Part shown: piece after piece, positions 7,871-9,457 of the stretch
Numbering within the stretch: position 1 is the first letter of the stretch
Layout of the letters: every line of letters begins with the position of its first letter
Assembly (NCBI GenBank): GCA_947468255.1
Contig: CANIMM010000105.1
Span: forward strand, 1 to 9,457
Direction: 5' to 3'
DNA length: 9,457 nucleotides
Source: Chitinophagaceae bacterium
GTDB lineage: Bacteria; Bacteroidota; Bacteroidia; Chitinophagales; Chitinophagaceae
Translations under genes and position numbers: made by a program
The notes under the pieces: generated by a model
Seen by the model: the letters and a program-made list of their open reading frames with translations, nothing else
What the model was told of the DNA's origin: nothing
Databases searched by the model: none

Positions 7871-8266
7871 ATGGCAAATGAAGTTTATGAAATTCCGCTA
7901 CGTTATCGAAAAATGGAGAATTTACATATTGTATTTTGGCTATTTAAGGACATTAGCTGGTGTATGATTTGGCGGCCATTGGGTATTGCCATGATTTTCC
8001 CTACCCTGATTATTGCGATTATTATCACTTTTCGCACTAGGCAATTCATGAGTGAGGTATGTCATAATATTGCGATAGTGGTTTGGATTTCAGCCAATTC
8101 CTACTGGATGATCAGTGAATTTTTGCATTTTGACAGCTTACCCCTCATTGGGGGCATCACTTATAAGCACTTGGCCATCATCCCCTTTTCAATGGGTATA
8201 TTGATATTGGGGTACTATTATATATGGTGGAAGCCAAGGCATCGGGATCTGCTGGAGACGATGTAA
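7871..8266 (+). CDS. Small four-helix integral membrane protein, function unknown
   Basis: 131 residues. The N-terminus MANEVYEIPLRYRKMENLHIV is hydrophilic and basic. Hydrophobic stretches at about 19-34 (IVFWLFKDISWCMIWR, interrupted by K and D), 37-53 (PLGIAMIFPTLIIAIII), 63-82 (VCHNIAIVVWISANSYWMIS) and 100-119 (HLAIIPFSMGILILGYYYIW) suggest four membrane segments. The basic end WWKPRHRDLLETM would be cytoplasmic. Polar and aromatic residues within the helices (KDISW, H65, N66, N76, Y78, W79) recur in a way that suggests a conserved family, and I have an impression of similar uncharacterised proteins in Bacteroidota, but I cannot name a domain. The start is supported by the TATATTTG element 20 bp upstream; a second Met at residue 15 is possible. 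The stop lies 12 bp before the first repeat cluster, and the gene converges on the transposase. Confidence 0.75.
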   Translation: MANEVYEIPLRYRKMENLHIVFWLFKDISWCMIWRPLGIAMIFPTLIIAIIITFRTRQFMSEVCHNIAIVVWISANSYWMISEFLHFDSLPLIGGITYKHLAIIPFSMGILILGYYYIWWKPRHRDLLETM

Positions 8267-8278
8267 CCCTCACCCCTC

Positions 8279-8338
8279 ACTGAGATGACATCTTTTTTTG
8301 AGAGATGACATCTCGGTGAAAAAAGATGTCATCTCAGT
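8279..8338. repeat. REP-like cluster A: two forward cores and one inverted core
   Basis: Cores AGATGACATCT at 8283-8293 and 8303-8313, and the inverted AGATGTCATCT at 8324-8334. The outer pair forms a perfect 20-bp inverted repeat (8279-8298 / 8319-8338: left arm starts ACTGAG, right arm ends CTCAGT). The 20-bp loop holds the middle core, itself a palindrome GAGATG-A-CATCTC (8302-8314). The right arm overlaps the first base of the transposase stop codon (8340-8338). It lies between converging genes. Confidence 0.93.
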
Positions 8339-8997
8339 CAACCCTCTTCAATTTCCACCTCACTGTAATCACAATCTGCTATCCCCTTTTTATGCGCATC
8401 CATAAATGGTTGCAGGCCACCAAACCAATCCAACACTTCTTGTCGGCACAATTGGGTAGGTTGTGAGCTTGTCATGGTATGCCAGGATGACCAGGGGTAG
8501 CTGGAAAAGTCTTTACAAAGCAGATGGCGTTGGGCGTTTGTATGTATATAAATATTAGCTTGGGTAAAATGATTTTCCTTTAAAATTTCCAACCTTTTAA
8601 ATGGCCGATAGAAAAAATTTCCTTTCCTTTGAAACTGCCGGTTAATATTCATAGCGTAAGAGGTGAAGAATCTTTTCCATTCAAACTCAATGAGTAATTC
8701 CATTGCTAATTGATCCTTTAGATACCTTTTTTCCAGCGGTTGAATGAGTTGCGGAGAAAGCTCAACTAAATAAGTTTTAATTTTTTCTACTTCTTTCACC
8801 CGAACTAAAAAATGAAAATGATTGGGTAATAGACTCCAGCAAAAAGTATCAAGGAAAGGGTATAAGTATTTGGAATACTGCCTTAAGAAATAACGGCGGT
8901 TTTCTTCTGTTCTAAAAAGTAGTTCTTTGTTGTTGGTCCGGTTATATACATGAAAAATGCCACCATCATAAAAATCGGCCAGATATTTCTTATTCAT
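8338..8997 (-). CDS. REP-associated tyrosine transposase (RAYT; IS200-like Y1 HUH family)
   Basis: Single-strand DNA nuclease/transposase of the Y1_Tnp family. 219 residues from the ATG at 8997-8995. The N-terminal strand GGIFHVYNRTNNKELLF (12-28) is typical of the family. The HUH metal-binding motif is LLPNHFHFLVRV (56-67; H60 and H62). SYAMNINRQFQRKGNFFYRPFKR (113-135) matches the RAYT motif around G-x-(L/F)-F-x-R-x-F-K. The catalytic tyrosine is probably Y150 in YIHTNAQRHLL, followed by the conserved YPWSSW (167-172). About 200 residues is normal. An in-frame ATG at 9114 would add 39 residues, but these are translated through repeat cluster B (GDVIS and RCHL strings) and precede the conserved fold, so I reject it. 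The enzyme appears intact, so possibly active. It most likely recognises the palindromes on either side. No promoter of the TAnnTTTG type was seen; transcription may start in the repeat region. Confidence 0.9.
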   Translation of the reverse strand: MNKKYLADFYDGGIFHVYNRTNNKELLFRTEENRRYFLRQYSKYLYPFLDTFCWSLLPNHFHFLVRVKEVEKIKTYLVELSPQLIQPLEKRYLKDQLAMELLIEFEWKRFFTSYAMNINRQFQRKGNFFYRPFKRLEILKENHFTQANIYIHTNAQRHLLCKDFSSYPWSSWHTMTSSQPTQLCRQEVLDWFGGLQPFMDAHKKGIADCDYSEVEIEEG

Positions 8998-9035
8998 AAA
9001 AGATGTTTTAAAAGCCAGATAATATGGTTGTAATA

Positions 9036-9121
9036 TATTGAGATGACATCTCCCACCCAGGAGATGACATCTTTCCAACCAAGAGATGACATCTCCCCAC
9101 CCAAAAGATGTCATCTCAATA
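9036..9121. repeat. REP-like cluster B: three forward cores in tandem and one inverted core
   Basis: Forward cores at 9041-9051, 9062-9072 and 9084-9094 (spacing 21 and 22 bp), then an inverted core at 9106-9116. The outer cores form a perfect 16-bp inverted repeat (9036-9051 / 9106-9121; left arm starts TATTGAG, right arm ends CTCAATA). Spacers are C-rich on the plus strand (CCCACCCAG, TTCCAACCAA, CCCCACCCAA) and so G-rich on the transposase coding strand. The cluster occupies the 5' flank of the transposase gene; its start codon is 38 bp away. A half copy, AAAAGATGT, also lies at 8998-9006. Confidence 0.93.
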
Positions 9122-9218
9122 AACCATTGGTAATCAGCATTTTTATCCTATTTAATACTAGATAAGAATCCTAAAATATACAATTTTGCCATTAACTAAT
9201 ATGATTTTTATTACATAT

Positions 9219-9265
9219 TTTAGGGAGATGACATCTTTTTTGAAAAAAGATGTCATCTCCCTAAA
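9219..9265. repeat. REP-like cluster C: 47-bp near-perfect palindrome
   Basis: Forward core at 9226-9236 and inverted core at 9248-9258. The arms are complementary over 23 bp (9219-9241 / 9243-9265), with only G9242 at the centre. The outer bases are TTTAGGGAG and CTCCCTAAA; the inner bases are T6 and A6. As DNA it can extrude a cruciform or fold as a hairpin in single strands. As RNA it would be a long stem ending in A/U tracts. Confidence 0.95.
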
Positions 9266-9457
9266 CCGGTGACTCACCCCCAATTGCCAGTTCCCAACAG
9301 AAGGTTGTCGACCCTAAATTTTCTCTGTGTATATTTGCAAGCGCTAATTTGCAGTAACCCCATTGGACCTAGACCCTTAAAAGTCTTCAAACACCAACCC
9401 ATCGGAGTATTACCGCTGACAAAATATAACTATCCACCATAAACTGTTTTTCATGTA
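9266..9457. other. Intergenic end of window, no gene seen
   Basis: No open frame with family features on either strand. The only signal is a plus-strand TATATTTG at 9330-9337 with GTTG at 9304-9307 (22 bp apart). This would start a transcript near 9344 running off the window edge, either an mRNA leader of a gene beyond 9457 or a small RNA. ATG at 9453-9455 could be a start codon, but only five bases remain. Confidence 0.45.
9304..9337 (+). promoter_or_regulatory. Orphan Bacteroidota-type promoter motif
   Basis: TATATTTG (9330-9337) fits TAnnTTTG exactly, and a GTTG at 9304-9307 stands in for the -33 box with 22-bp spacing. It points rightward, out of the repeat region toward the edge. The same -7 octamer occurs ahead of the small membrane protein gene. 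Confidence 0.45.

Larger units (their letters stand above)
8279..9265. mobile_element. RAYT / REP-like module: HUH transposase gene with three palindromic repeat clusters
   Basis: A transposase gene (8338-8997, minus strand) is bracketed by cluster A on its 3' side (8279-8338) and clusters B (9036-9121) and C (9219-9265) on its 5' side. All are built from the core AGATGACATCT, nine exact copies in under 1 kb and none that I found elsewhere in the window. Such pairing of a single-copy Y1 transposase with short palindromes is known for RAYT/REP systems, where the enzyme acts on the repeats. The boundaries given are those of the outer repeats, not proven transposon ends. I saw no target-site duplication, which these enzymes do not make. 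Confidence 0.65.

Noticed and set aside
8998..9114. 39-residue N-terminal extension of the transposase
   Set aside because: It is mostly a translation of repeat cluster B (strings such as GDVIS and RCHL), and the conserved fold starts after the ATG at 8997.
8279..9265. CRISPR array
   Set aside because: The repeats are 11-16 bp, occur in both orientations, and the spacers are short and unequal; no cas genes are present.
9407..9420. rRNA fragment: minus strand reads CAGCGGTAATAC, like the 16S 530 region
   Set aside because: Only about 12 bases match, and the flanking sequence does not continue as 16S, 23S or 5S rRNA.
9410..9454. 14-codon minus-strand frame starting MKNSLWW
   Set aside because: Too short, with no promoter or ribosome-binding signal and no regulated gene seen downstream of it.

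Overview
The window looks like a chromosomal segment from a member of the Bacteroidota, probably near Chitinophagaceae/Sphingobacteriia. Three things support this: secreted proteins with a type IX secretion (T9SS) C-terminal sorting domain, TAnnTTTG-type -7 promoter elements ahead of several genes, and A+T-rich intergenic DNA with little Shine-Dalgarno signal. The finer taxonomy is inference.

Layout. (1) 1-956, minus strand: 5' part of odhB (sucB), the E2 subunit of 2-oxoglutarate dehydrogenase, cut by the window edge. (2) 1144-2793 and 2902-4080, plus strand: two secreted proteins. The first has a beta-rich N-terminal region and two degenerate dockerin-like repeats. The second has a beta-sandwich N-terminal region, an FN3-like domain and a T9SS sorting domain. 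(3) 4171-4204: a strong bidirectional terminator. (4) 4219-6966, minus strand: odhA (sucA), the complete E1 subunit. odhA and odhB lie on the same strand but are separated by the two oppositely oriented secreted-protein genes. (5) 7405-7662: rpsT (ribosomal protein S20) with its own promoter and terminator. (6) 7871-8266: a small four-helix membrane protein of unknown function. (7) 8279-9265: a REP-associated tyrosine transposase (RAYT, IS200-like HUH enzyme) on the minus strand, surrounded by nine copies of an 11-bp palindromic core, AGATGACATCT, in three clusters. (8) 9266-9457: no gene seen, only an orphan promoter-like motif.

How the genes relate. OdhA and OdhB are two parts of the TCA-cycle complex that converts 2-oxoglutarate to succinyl-CoA; E3 is not in the window. 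The two secreted proteins may form an outer-surface pair, with dockerin-like repeats on one and a T9SS-anchored, possibly cohesin-like partner on the other; this is a hypothesis. rpsT is housekeeping.

The most unusual part is the RAYT/repeat module. Each cluster consists of n forward cores followed by one inverted core (n = 2, 3 and 1). The bases just outside the outermost cores differ between clusters, yet are exactly complementary within each cluster. This covariation suggests that the large hairpin itself is made or maintained, probably as the substrate of the neighbouring transposase.
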